The notes under the pieces: model-generated
The model's input: the letters and a program-made list of their open reading frames with translations, nothing else
The model's database searches: none
What the model was told of the DNA's origin: nothing
Assembly (NCBI RefSeq): GCF_020283565.1
Contig: NC_060065.1
Coordinates: 24,664,409-24,728,408, forward strand
Direction: 5' to 3'
DNA length: 64,000 nucleotides
Source: Trifolium pratense
Lineage: Eukaryota; Streptophyta; Magnoliopsida; Fabales; Fabaceae
Part shown: piece after piece, positions 36,548 to 48,225 of the stretch
Layout: every line of letters begins with the position of its first letter
Numbering within the stretch: the stretch's first letter is position 1
Translations under genes and position numbers: made by a program

Positions 36548-37627
36548 GGGGGGTGTATTGGATTGGGATTTCATGAGACAATTTTGGCAAAAAAAGTCTT
36601 GATGATTTTATGAGATTTTGTTGGACTATATTGATTTTGTGAGATTTTAAAGACTTTTTTACAGAGACTTTTTTACAATCAAGATTTTTAACACATGATT
36701 TGAATGGATTTTGAGAGATTTTTTTCAAAAAACTTTTTACAATCAAGATTTCATAATACTTTATATATTAAGAAACTTTTATATATTAGGCAAATTTTAA
36801 AAGAATCAATAAATTTTAATAAAAGAAATTATATTTTTTTGGGAATCCAAATTTTTAAACAAAAAAAAAGCCTTACATTTTTTTCACGTATATGTTTATA
36901 ATCACAAATAAAAACCATTATCACCATTGATGGGAAAAGAAGCAGATGAAGGTAACGAAAAAAAATTTGCCGTAAAAAGTTGTATTGAATCAAAAGTTTG
37001 TAAAAAAGATGTAGAATTTGTTAAAATATTTTTTTGCAAAAAAACATATTTGATAGAAGAAGAAGAAGAAGAAGAAGAAGAAGAAGAAGAAGAAGAAGAA
37101 GAAGAAGAAGAAGAACTGATATAATGATGATGAAAGTAAAAAATCTTGGAGAGTTTGAAAAAGTCTCAAGTCTTTTGGTGAGATTCTTGAACAAGTGAAC
37201 AAAGAAAAGAAGAAGGAGTGCAGTGATGATGAACTATGAAAAAATAAAGAAAACAAAAATTTGATACAGTGATGATGAAAATAAAAAGTCTTGGAGATTT
37301 CAAAAAAGTCTCAAGGCTTTTGGTGAGATTGTTGAAAAAGTCTATCAAGTGTATTTTCAACTAAAAAGTCTTTCAAAATCCATTCCATAGAAGAATCCAT
37401 CAAAATCGGTAGACTTTTGAATACTAGTAGACATTTTAAAAGTAGTACCAAATCTCAATTGAATACCAACGGATTTTATTGCCCTGAAAAAAAAATCATG
37501 TTTGTCTTAATTGAATACCACAAGATTTATTTAACTTTTGTAAAAGTCTTGATTGAATACCTCAAGATTTTTTTGTCATAAAAAAGTCTTTTAAAATCCC
37601 ATGAAATCTCAATCCAATACACCCTCC
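36548..37627. mobile_element. Harbinger-like non-autonomous element, 1080 bp
   Basis: Inverted ends GGGGGGTGTATTGGATTG and, complemented, GGAGGGTGTATTGGATTG continue into GATTTCATGRGA. The host duplication is TTA at 36545-36547 and 37628-37630, the PIF/Harbinger class. The interior repeats AAAGTCTT/AAGACTTTT and AATACCWCAAGATTT many times in both directions and includes a GAA microsatellite. No transposase seen. Confidence 0.8.
37056..37115 (+). repeat. GAA trinucleotide microsatellite
   Basis: Twenty uninterrupted GAA units within the Harbinger-like element. Confidence 0.97.
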
Positions 37628-37630
37628 TTA

Positions 37631-38084
37631 GACTTTTTTATTTTTATTTTTACAATGAGTTGGTAATCGAACTCATGACCTTTTGGACTTTTAGATTAAA
37701 TTAAATGGAGGGGCGACATTTGGTGTCAAAATAACTTTGACACCAGTGTCGATTGATTCTATCCACCTTGATGTCAATTGATCTTATCCCAAATAATAAT
37801 ATCTCATAAATATGAGTTAGGATCCGTTGACACCAGGGTACCGTTTGACCCGGCTTAATTCAGACTTTTTTCCTCTTAAAAGGAAAAGTCGGGCCTAACA
37901 GTTTTTTTTAAAAGTACTTGATAAAAAAAGTTGCTTGATTTTTATGTGTAAAAATCACATATAAGGAACTTTTGGCAAAGTTAATATTTGTAGCTTTTCT
38001 TTGCAAAACACAACTTCTCGGCTAACCCCTATTCGATTCCCACCTAACGTGATTTATTATGTTATATATATATATATATATATA
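37631..38084. other. Short intergenic segment with a dispersed repeat copy
   Basis: Contains a GACACCAGTGTC-type repeat at 37738-37840 and copy 2 of the AT-rich repeat (about 37860-37970) seen in the opposite direction at 1845-1990. Ends in a TA run used as the target of the next element. Confidence 0.5.
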
Positions 38085-40115
38085 GGGGTTTTCTAACTTA
38101 GACCCTAGTTAGGTCTAAGTTAGCAAGGTGCACCTTTTCAATTGGACCAAAATACCCATTCTTTTAATTTTTGAAAGAATAGAGCAACAGGGGCATTTCT
38201 GTAATTTTACATAAAAAAAAACATAACAACACGCGCCCCACCTTCTTAAACAATTAATAGACGTGGATCCAGTGTCGCGCGCGTACGGAAGGACCATGGT
38301 TACAGACCGTTGATTTCCATCAGACAGCCAAGATGTGATCTCAATAAGACTGTCTGATCAATCAGACAGCCCAGATCATCCTGATCTATCAGATCATCCT
38401 GTCTGCGCCACACTAGATTATAAGCTGGAGAGAGAAAATTTTGCTTTTGAAAAAGGCAGCCACGTGTCAGCATATGAATGGGTCTGCGTGATTTTTTTCA
38501 TTTTATACTTTAAACTCGATTATTTCGTCGTAAATTAATTTTTTATTTTTTATTTTTTATACCAAAATTCATAATTTTTTTTTCTCTACAAATAGAGACT
38601 TGGTTCGTTTGATTTGGACACCGAAAAAAAAACGCAATTTTTCACTACTTTAAACTCGATTATTTCGTCGTAAATTAATTTTTTATTTTTTATTTTTTAT
38701 ACCAAAATTCATAATTTTTTTTCCCTACAAATAGAGACTTGGTTCGTTTGATTTGGACACCGAAATCCTTCTGAAACCATTTATATGGTAGAATGGTTTC
38801 AGAGAGTTGTAATCTGAAACCATTTTGCTGGTAGAATGGTTTCAGTAAGTTGATTATTAGTTATTTGCTTCTGAAACCATTTAGCTTGTAGAATGGTTGC
38901 ACATAGTTGTATTCTGAAACCATTTTACTGGTAGAATGGTTTCAGTGAGTAATTTATTAATTGTGTTTGCTTCTGAAACCATTTATCTGGTAGAATGGTT
39001 TCAGAGAGTTGTAATCTGAAACCATTTTGCTGGTAGAATGGTTTCAGTAAGTTGATTATTAGTTATTTGCTTCTGAAACCATTTAGCTTGTAGAATGATT
39101 GCACATAGTTGTATTCTGAAACCATTTATCTGGTAGAATGGTTTCAGAGAGTTGTAATCTGAAACCATTTTGCTGGTAGAATGGTTTCAGTAAGTTGATT
39201 ATTAGCTATTTGCTTCTGAAACCATTTAGCTTGTAGAATGGTTGCACATAGTTGTATTCTGAAACCATTTTACTGGTAGAATGGTTTCAGTGAGTAATTT
39301 ATTAATTGTGTTTGCTTCTGAAACCATTTATCTGGTACAATGGTTTCAGAGAGTTGTAATCTGAAACCATTTTGCTGGTAGAATGGTTTCAGTAAGTTGA
39401 TTATTAGTTATTTGCTTCTGAAACCATTTAGCTTGTAGAATGGTTTCAGAGATTTGTACTCTGAAACCATTTTCCTGGTAGAATGGTTTCAGTGAGTTGA
39501 TGTAAGGTAGTGAAAAATTGGGTTTTTTTTTTCTGTGTCCAAATCAAACGAACCAAGTCTCTATTTGTAGAGAAAAAAAAATTATGAATTTTGGTATAAA
39601 AAATAAAAAATAAAAAATTAATTTACGACGAAATAATCGAGTTTAAAGTAGTGAAAAATTGCGTTTTTTTTTCGGTGTCCAAATCAAACGAACCAAGTCT
39701 CTATTTGTAGAGAAAAAAAAATTATGAATTTTGGTATAAAAAATAAAAAATAAAAAATTAATTTACGACGAAATAATCGAGTTTAAAGTATAAAATGAAA
39801 AAAATCACGCAGACTCATTCATATGCTGACACGTGGCTGCCTTTTTCAAAAGCAAAAGTTTCTCTCTCCTCCCATCCTTCCACCCACGCGCGCCTGTCGG
39901 CGCGTGTGGTGCACGCGCGTGAATTTTGTCCTATAATCGCGTGACACGTGTCCTGGGGGGGGAAAAAGAAGTGGGGGGCGCGTGTAAAATTGCAGAAAAT
40001 TACAGAAATGCCCCTGTTGCTCTATTCTTCCAAAAAATTAAAAAATGAGTATTTTTGTCCAACTCAAAAGGTGCACCTTGCTAATTTAGACCCAACTGGG
40101 TCTAAATTAGCAGCC

Positions 40116-40118
<3 letters not shown>
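38085..40118. mobile_element. Foldback element with long inverted arms and a tandem-hairpin core
   Basis: The two ends (GGGGTTTTCTAACTTAGACC on the left; complemented right end GGGGGCTGCTAATTTAGACC) start arms of several hundred bp in which ACGCAGACTCATTCATATG, CTCGATTATTTCGTCG and GGTGCACCTTTT recur as complements. Part of each inner arm (about 38507-38640 and 38644-38765; mirrored at 39536-39655 and 39656-39790) is also duplicated in tandem. A TA run lies on both sides, so the exact duplication cannot be read. The layout (arms with internal direct repeats around a separate core) is that of foldback-type elements, possibly MULE-related. No coding region. Confidence 0.82.
38766..39505. repeat. 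Array of about 15 tandem hairpins
   Basis: Each unit contains CTGAAACCATT, a loop of about 10 bases such as TTGCTGGTAG, and AATGGTTTCAG, an 11-bp perfect stem. Units are spaced about 45-55 bp by variable linkers (GAGAGTTGTAAT, TAAGTTGATTATTAG, GTGAGTAATTTATTAATTG), and groups of several units recur as higher-order repeats. Some loops read TTAGCTTGTAG with the right stem changed to GGTTGCA, so those units pair less well. Confidence 0.93.
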
Positions 40119-40149
<31 letters not shown>

Positions 40150-41699
40150 CATCAATCAACATCACCATTGTTAGTGCAAATCAATAATAGCCATCGATTA
40201 CTAATATATAAATCGTTATATTTAACAATGGAGAATGAACACACAAAATAAAAAGAAATACATATATAATTAGTATAAAATGTTAAGAGTTGATAGACTA
40301 ATTTATACTTATAGAGTAATTTTTACCACAAATTGTTTAATGATTTATTATCATTATAAGAAACTTGATCTTCTCATACATTCATTTTTCTTATTGTAAC
40401 TAATTTACAAATGAATTAAGGTGGATTTATGGTTTTATTTTCACGGTTACTTCAAAAGACAAATTTAATTGAATATAAATAAATAACTGCTCTATCACAA
40501 AGAATAACTTCAAAAGACATTCATTTTTTTTTTTCTGTTACAATTAAAATGATGGTTTTGTTGTTTTAATAATTTTAATAATATTTTCCTTGAAAAAATA
40601 AGTGATATTGTTGTAGGGTAGTAAGTAAAAATTGTCTTCAAACTTGTTTGATACTTTACTACAGATGAATAACAAAAAAAAATTAGTTTGTAAAAAAAAA
40701 AAATAGTACATATAAATATGGTATTATGAAATGTACAAAAAAAAATGGTATTATGAATAATAACATAACATAGTGGAAATGCACTCAAAGATATATATAC
40801 TCACATAAATTGTCGCTTTTCATCGACTCTCTTGAGCATCAAAGATGCAACAAAGACAAAAATAGAAGTCCCTCTTTTATTCTTTTATCCTAATTCACAT
40901 GAAAAAATTGTCATATCCACGTTAAGAAATAAAAAAAAATAAAAAAAAAGTTAGAAAACAAACATTATATCAATAAAAATAAGGATGTCTAAAATTTTCA
41001 CATAATATGTAAGAGTAACATAATTAATAAGTTGCTATATATATATAGAAACTAATAAATTGTGAAGAGATGAAGAATCTATTGAAGAGCTGCCATCTAA
41101 TTTGCAAAATTTTACTTTAAATAAATAAACCAAATAAAAAAATTACTCCTCAAAAAATTTCATGCTTGACAAAATAAATAAATAAATTTTATGAAAAAAA
41201 ATACTTTAGTTATATTGTTTATTAATTAATTACTATTGTGTTATTATTTAAAAAAAATAATAATTTTGTCACACCAACTTTTAAACTACCATTCTTTCAT
41301 ATTCCTTAACTCTTCTTCCTTAACTATGACAAATAAATTTATCATACAATCCTTTAAACCTCCATCTTTTCTCATCCCTAACCATTGTGTGTATAAATAT
41401 GATTTTGTGCACAAATAAATTTATCATACAATCCTTTAAACCTCCATCTTTATCTTTTTTTTGTAACAATTTGGTCCTTTATCTTTTATTTGTAACACTT
41501 TGGTCCTTTATCTTTTTTATTTGTAACACTTTAGTCCTTTTTTTGTAACACTTTGGTCCTTATCTTATTTATTTATAAAAAATAAAGGACTTAAATGTTA
41601 CAAAAAAAAGATAAAGGACCAAAGTGTTACAAAAAAAAGATAAAGGACCAAAATGTTACAAAAAAATAAGATAAAGGACCTTCAATGTAATTTTGCCTA
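40119..41699. other. AT-rich intergenic DNA before the Helitron array
   Basis: No gene seen. A 38-bp direct repeat (ATAAATTTATCATACAATCC and onward) occurs at about 41332 and 41414. Confidence 0.55.
41450..41688. repeat. Small foldback of tandem TTTGGTCCTTTATC repeats
   Basis: The left half repeats TTTGGTCCTTTATCTTT..TTGTAACA four times; the right half repeats the complement TGTTACAAAAAAAAGATAAA with GGACCAAA three to four times. The whole can fold on itself. It abuts the left end of the Helitron array. Confidence 0.75.
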
Positions 41700-44600
41700 T
41701 CTATAATCTTAATCTTAATACTATACATTTGAGGCTTATTTTCTAAGCTCTCATTTATTGTTCATTTTCAAATGCTTTGCTCACATTCATCCTCACACAA
41801 CCATATTAAAAGCATACTTTAAAAAGGAAATATTTCAAATTCAAATAATAAAATTCCAAACATACAATTATAATTATAATTAGTATAATATAAATGAAAT
41901 ATAATAAATAAATCACAAATATATAACACATAAATAAATAAATTATATTATAAAATATTATATATTAAATTTCGTGAATAATCGATATTCAAAGTCAATT
42001 TATTTTTTTAATAAATTTAAGTAATAATTAACCAAATTTGTTTAAATATTATAAAAATATAACCAAGTTTAAATTAATAATATATATTTATATTTCAAAT
42101 AAAGTACATATTTATGAAAGATTATGGAAGAAAAAAATTTATTCACAAATTTTTTTTTCATGATTTTTTTTTCTAATAAAAAACGAATTTAAATACTAAT
42201 TTTCATATTTAAATTATTATTTTATTATTATTTCAAAAGAAAATAATTTTTAAATCGAAATTATTATTTGAAAATAATTTGTACATTAATAGCATTAAAT
42301 TGACTTCAATATTTCGAGATTTTTGGCTTTTTTTGGCTTGCTTAGAAAGTTGTTATAATTTTACTACCTAAATTAAAATTTTCATTGTTGTCAAATTTTG
42401 CTTATAATAAAGTCATTGTTTGTGTCTTGATTCAAATTCAAATTTCGTATCACAGATTTATTCAATATATAAAAGGTAGTATAAATCATGTGCATAGAAC
42501 ATTCCTAAAATATAATATTATATGTTGATTTATTTTTATTAGGGTAATTTAAAAGGAAACATTTAATTTCAAGTGATTGATATTGAAAAAATAAAGAAAA
42601 AAATTAAAAACATATTCTAAAAATTGTAGTCGGTTTATATATTTTATATAAATAAATTATTTGTTAAATTATTTTTATAATTAAAAGTAATAATCACGAA
42701 ATTATTTAAAAATTATAATAATTTTTTCAAAGTTAATTTTAGTATTGCATTATAAGCATTTAATTTTCATGAGATTTTTTGCTTCTTTCTAATGTTTGTG
42801 TGTTAAATATTAAATTTTCTACAAAAAATCATAAGATGACATTCACCAAAAAAGGAATCAATATATTTGTTATTAATCGGTTTAATTACATATTATGGAT
42901 AAAGTTACTTATATACCCATGTTTTTCCCTATATAAATGGTCTTTGGTTGAACATTCAAATCACACATTTTCCATCTCTTTTCTCTTTAGCTATTTTCTT
43001 TGTATTATTTTCAATTTTTCTATTTTCAATTTTTCTATTATCGATATTCTTCTTAATCTATATATTCATCATTCTTTTCACTTTTTGCAGATGTGGAACC
43101 CAAAAGAAGAATATAAGTGATATGTGAACTAGGGTTAAGTGATTGTTAATCATAATATATGAGTTTTAAGTGATTGTTAATCTTTCTCACAAGTATGAAT
43201 GTAAATTAATTTTAAAGGTGTATTGTGTATTTTTTTTATATATAGAAAAGATGTAATATTTCTACCGTAAATATTATTTTACAGCTTAAGCAATGTGTTG
43301 CTTTGGTTTGAAAGATTATGTTATTGCTTTAGTATAATTAACTTTCATCTTTTTATTTATTATGATTTTTCTTTAAGAGTCTCATACATATATATCATAA
43401 GAAAAATTATAAAACGATGTTGTCATGAAAATGTGTTGTGTATATATAATAAACTATAAAATATTTTATATGAATTTTCATGTTATAAAATGAATTTGTT
43501 TTTTTTTTTAATGAATTGAAATAAATAAGCGAAATAAAATTTAAAATATTTTATAGGAATTCTCATACAGGATGTAACAAAGTAAAAAAAATATATTGAA
43601 TTGAAACAAATTATATTTTATATGAATTCAAACTAATTTATAAAAATAAATAAATTTTAAATATTTTATATGAATTTTCGTGCAATATATGTAACAAAGT
43701 AATGTTAAATAAAATTAAATAAATAAACGAATTTAATTATAAAAATATATAATATTAAATGTTTTCTTTGTTAATTTTTTTATAATTGAATGAATTTTTA
43801 TTTTTCTCATACATAAATAACATTAAATTGATTCCATGAAATTATTGAATTCCATTTTTTGATCCGAAATTATTGGCTTCCTTTAATAGATTGAATATTG
43901 AATTTAATGAATAGATCCATCCCGCAGCAAAATATAACACAGAGGAAAGGCAGTAGAAGACAACAATGTTCACAACACGTTAAAAACAAAATATTTTCTG
44001 TCAACCTGTGCAATCGGTTACCCGGTAAAGAAAGAAAAGAATTTTAAGTTTCAATGCTCCATACGTATGACTTTCACTAAAAAAAGTCAAACATAACATT
44101 GCGTTTAATTTGCATACTTAAAAAAGAAATAATTCAAATTGTTATTATCACAAATTTGTTTTCCAATAATTTGAAAACTTGAATAAATTAATTATTTTTG
44201 GTTGCAGGAATTTTTTTAACAAAATACAAGTTTAATTTTTTGTGCTTTTTTTTAAAATATGTTTTTATTTTAAACAAAAATTATTATAGTAAGGAAATAA
44301 AATGAATGAATTTATTTGTTGTTGTTGTATATATATATATATATACATATATATAATCCTTTATGGTAAAATAAAATATGATTGTACCATATTAATTTTT
44401 TTTCCTATTTTGAAAATGTAGTATCCCGTCCAATGATCGACTATTTAAGGGGATCAATTCTACCGTTCACTTGTGGGGGTCAATTTAAAATTAGAGTTTT
44501 TTTTTTTTCTCCGAGAGGAATCAAACCTGAGCCCTTTGAGATGGGCATACTTCAAAGTCTCTAGCCAACATCATTATGTGAGTTTGTACTATATTAATTA

Positions 44601-46311
44601 ATATTACTAAAGAAATACCGGAAACATTTATAATTTATGTGCAATTTTTTTATAATTTAGATATGATTTATATTTACTACCGGAAACCATCAACTACACA
44701 CGCTTAAGATACCGTGCAAAGTTATTTTCTTAAATAAATTATTTTTTTTGTATAAAAGAAATTTCATTAATACCGGTAAAAAAATCTTTTATATAGAAAA
44801 TAGAAATTTTAACATCATCACAAACTAAATGCATACTCACCATCATCTCTTTTGATATTTACTAGACCAATAAGAAAAAAATTCTAAATAAAAAATCAAC
44901 AATGAATTAGTAGCAATCATTTGTGTATAATTTAATTTTTACAACGTCTATAATCAACAATGAATTATCTGTACTTTTCGTTTAAAACTTGAGGTTGACA
45001 CAAAATCATTTGTTGGAGTTTTGAATTAGCACAAAAGAATAGTATGATATATGTCTATATACAACTATACTACCAAAAATTATACAACCACACTTTTTAG
45101 TACAATATACAAACTCGAAATAATTCATTCATGTTACTAACTCGACTCATCTTAAATTTTGAATTATTATAATCTTAATCTTAATCTTAATACTATACAT
45201 TTGAGGCTTATTTTCTAAGCCTCATTTAATGCAAATTTTCAAATGCTTTGCTCACATTCATCCTCACATATTTGTATTTATTGCTCAATTTCAAATGTTT
45301 TGCTCACAATCATCCTACAATATTTGTATTGAATATAGATATTTTAAAAAGGAAATATGTTAACTAATTTTTTTTCCGAGATTTGTCACAGCATCTGTAT
45401 TATGACCGAGATTTGTCACTAATTGTAGGATATACTATAAAACAGGAATATATGAGATTGCTCACTAATAATATGTAGTTTTTTTTTTCCGGAAATTGTT
45501 ATTAATTATTTATATAATTTTTTTTTACACAAAAAATTCAAATAATCAAATATATAATAATATAATAATATATAAAAAGGAATTGATTATTTACATTCAA
45601 TACAAATTGATATTGATAGGCATAATTTTTTTTTTCGGCAATTGATTATTCTATATATTGACATTCATATATTTGTCCATTTAATTTAATTTAATTTTTT
45701 TTTTCCGGAAATTTGTCACAACATCTGTATTATATTGATAGACATAATATATAGTTTTTTTTTCGGAAATTGTTATTAATTATTTATATAATTTTTTTTT
45801 ACACAAAAAATTCAAATAATCAAATATATAATAATAATAATATATAAAAAGGGAATTGATTATTTACATTCAATACAAATTGATATTGATCGGCAAATAT
45901 GTAATTATGTTTATAAAAAGTAATATTAATGTGGTGATCCTATTTCATAGCAATCAAAGCTGTCAAATTGTGGCACAATAGTATTAAAAAGGAAATATGT
46001 GGGGAAGATTGTTGCTTATAGTTTTTATGCTTTTTTTTTTTGAATCGCAAATATGTGGGGATGGTATGGATAAAGTCATTGTTTGTGTCTTGATTCAAAT
46101 CATGTGCATAAAACATTCCTAAATTTTTATTAGGGTAATTTAAAAGGAAACATTTAATTTGACCAAATTACTCATATGTCCTTTTTTCACTATATATAGG
46201 ACCTTAATCTCAACCCTAAAACTCATCATTTCTCAATTCTCTTCTCTTTAGTTATAGTTATATCTCTTTGTTTATTTTCATTGTTTTTTATTTACTTGAA
46301 TTTTTAAGAAA

Positions 46312-47792
46312 ATGCCTCCAAAATATAATTATATTTCTGAAATTTCTCCATCCAAAGAAACATGGAATGTATTGGTTAGAATTGTTCGCATGTGGTTTGT
46401 TAAAGATATGAATAGAGATGTGCTGCCATATTCTTTAGAAATGATTTTGATGGATAAGAAGGTTTATTCACATCTTGATTTTCAATTTATTTTTTAAATT
46501 TTTTAAGCAATCATATCTATTTTTTTTTTTTTTTGTGTGTATTCTAGGGTGAAAAGATCCATGCAACAGTTCGAAGAACATTAATTTACAAATATGAAAA
46601 GGAACTCACTGAGGGCCATGTGTATTCCATAAGCAACTTTAGTGTTGCCACTAATGTGGGATCATATAGAACCACCAATCATGCCTATAAAATTAATTTT
46701 CAATTTGGAACTAAAATCAAAAAATTTGATGACAAGTTGATACCTGCTAATATATACATGATCAGTGAACCTCATAAGATTTTTAATGATAACTATGATA
46801 CCGATTATTTGATAGGTTTGTCTATAATATATACTTAGCATAAAATTAAATAAACTTTCGTTTGTCTATAAAACTAAGACTTTCGTTTGTCAATTATTTA
46901 TTTATTTTTTTAATAAATAAATAATGTAAAGTACTCCAAATTTTTAACCCAATACATCAAGTTTTTTTCTTTTATTTTTATTTATATTTTGGGATGGAGA
47001 GAGTAACTTATTAATCTTTATGTTTTGTTTAGTTATCGATTTAAGTGTATTCTACGTGGCCATTATGTGGACAAGCTGATTAATTTTTTAAAGTCTGATG
47101 CATCCGACAGTACATGTGTTGTATTGCTTTTTGGAAGGATGAATTTTTGGAAAGGTATCACATAACCCTCACCGTGTAATTTTAATAAGGCTTCGATGCT
47201 TAAACAAAATTCAACATAACTAAATTATAATTCAGGTATACCTACTGTTCAGAATTTCGGACAATATACAAGGGTGTTATTCAATCCAAATATTGATGCC
47301 GCTGCAGAATTGAAGCAAAGGTTTATAGTTTTCTCCTATTTACAGTATATACACGGAGTAGTTTGGAATGCATTTTATGTTCACTTAATAAAATATGTCT
47401 TTTATATCTATAGAATGCTGGACAGAACAATTTCTAAGCCTCATTCGATATATGCAATAAATGAAACTACAAAAGCACATGTATTGGATCAGTGGGTGTA
47501 CAAAACAATTAGACATACTCTATCAACCCTTGGTTTATGTGCAATGGTAACCATTACTGATATTGATTTGTTTGTCTATTTTCATTTTAGATTTATGAAG
47601 TTGTACCTAAGTTGTCACAATTAAATATTGCAGGGGTCGGTGTACGCTATATTGGGCAAAGTAGAACATTTGGAACCTAACTGCGATTGGTGGTATTTAT
47701 CCTGTGTATGCAATACCAAAGTGATTCCTTATGATAATATGTATTATTGTCAAACATGCAGTAGACGTGTTTTAATTGTTAGTCAAGGGTAA
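46312..47792 (+). pseudogene. RPA70-like single-strand DNA-binding protein gene, copy 1, truncated
   Basis: Replication protein A large-subunit-like genes are typical Helitron cargo; they bind single-stranded DNA. Exons proposed: 46312-46461 (ATG, MPPKYNYISEISPSKETWNV), 46548 to 46815 or 46819, 47033-47154, 47236-47320, 47414-47546, 47634-47792. They cover a first OB fold, the second-fold piece CILRGHYVDKLINFL..CVVLLFGRMNFWKG, the strand VQNFGQYTRVLFNP, and a Rep_fac-A_C-type zinc region (LSCVCNTKV..YYCQTC) ending at TAA. The join of exons 2 and 3 does not keep frame with the standard donor, and a segment usual between the folds is missing. The C-terminal OB fold is cut off. Probably non-functional. 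Confidence 0.78.
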
Positions 47793-48189
47793 ACATTTAT
47801 TTTTTAAAATTTATATCAAAAGAAAATGTGTTTATTTATGGGTCATTCTAATATATCTAATGAAAGCATATATTAAGTTTAATTTAATAGTACTTTATGC
47901 TCATAAAATACAAAAATTTTAATATGAGATGTGTGAGCTCATGTAGCACAAATCCGTTATTACTTTAAATGAGATTCACCGTTTGATGATATATTTTTGT
48001 TAATGGTGTCAATAAATCGTAAGTTTGATTTCCTAAAATTTGACCATTAGTTTAGATATCACGAAAAGAAATTATATGAGTTATTTGATTTTCTAAAAAT
48101 CGACCATTATTTTTTATCATGCGTTTTTTGTTACTCTATTCATCATAATTTTTATTTATGTTGTAAACAAAAATAAGTAAATTTTTAAA

Positions 48190-48225
48190 GGTTTGCCCCC
48201 GTGCTTGGCACGGTTATCATACTAG
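48190..48225 (+). other. Helitron 3' hairpin terminus of unit 1
   Basis: Stem CCGTGC/GCACGG with a TTG loop, then TTATCATA and CTAG. In unit 2 the stem is one pair longer (CCCGTGC/GCACGGG). Confidence 0.85.

Larger units (their letters stand above)
41700..48225 (+). mobile_element. Helitron unit 1 of a head-to-tail array
   Basis: Left terminus TCTATAATCTTAATC at 41700 after an A. Right terminus: near-perfect hairpin CCGTGCTTGGCACGG, spacer, and CTAG at 48225. A second left-end-like sequence (ATAATCTTAATCTTAATACT..) starts at about 45169 inside the unit, so the unit is a composite: part A (41700-45168) with a left end only and part B (45169-48225) with both ends and the RPA-like gene. Part A keeps a similar 5' leader (about 42920-43090) followed by a tiny exon coding MWNPKEEYK at 43091. 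No Rep/helicase gene is present. Confidence 0.85.

Noticed and set aside
36927..37124. Plus-strand frame with a long poly-Glu tail
   Set aside because: Poly-Glu is the GAA microsatellite within a non-coding transposon; no other motif.
38766..39505. CRISPR-like array of regularly spaced repeats
   Set aside because: Repeats are palindromic and lie inside a plant foldback element, linkers are themselves repeated rather than unique, and there are no cas genes; the host is a plant.
42779..43120. 113-codon frame in Helitron unit 1, part A (and its copy near 49.3-49.6 kb)
   Set aside because: Phe/Ile-rich translation of a pyrimidine-rich 5' leader; not preserved in the second unit, where indels change the frame.
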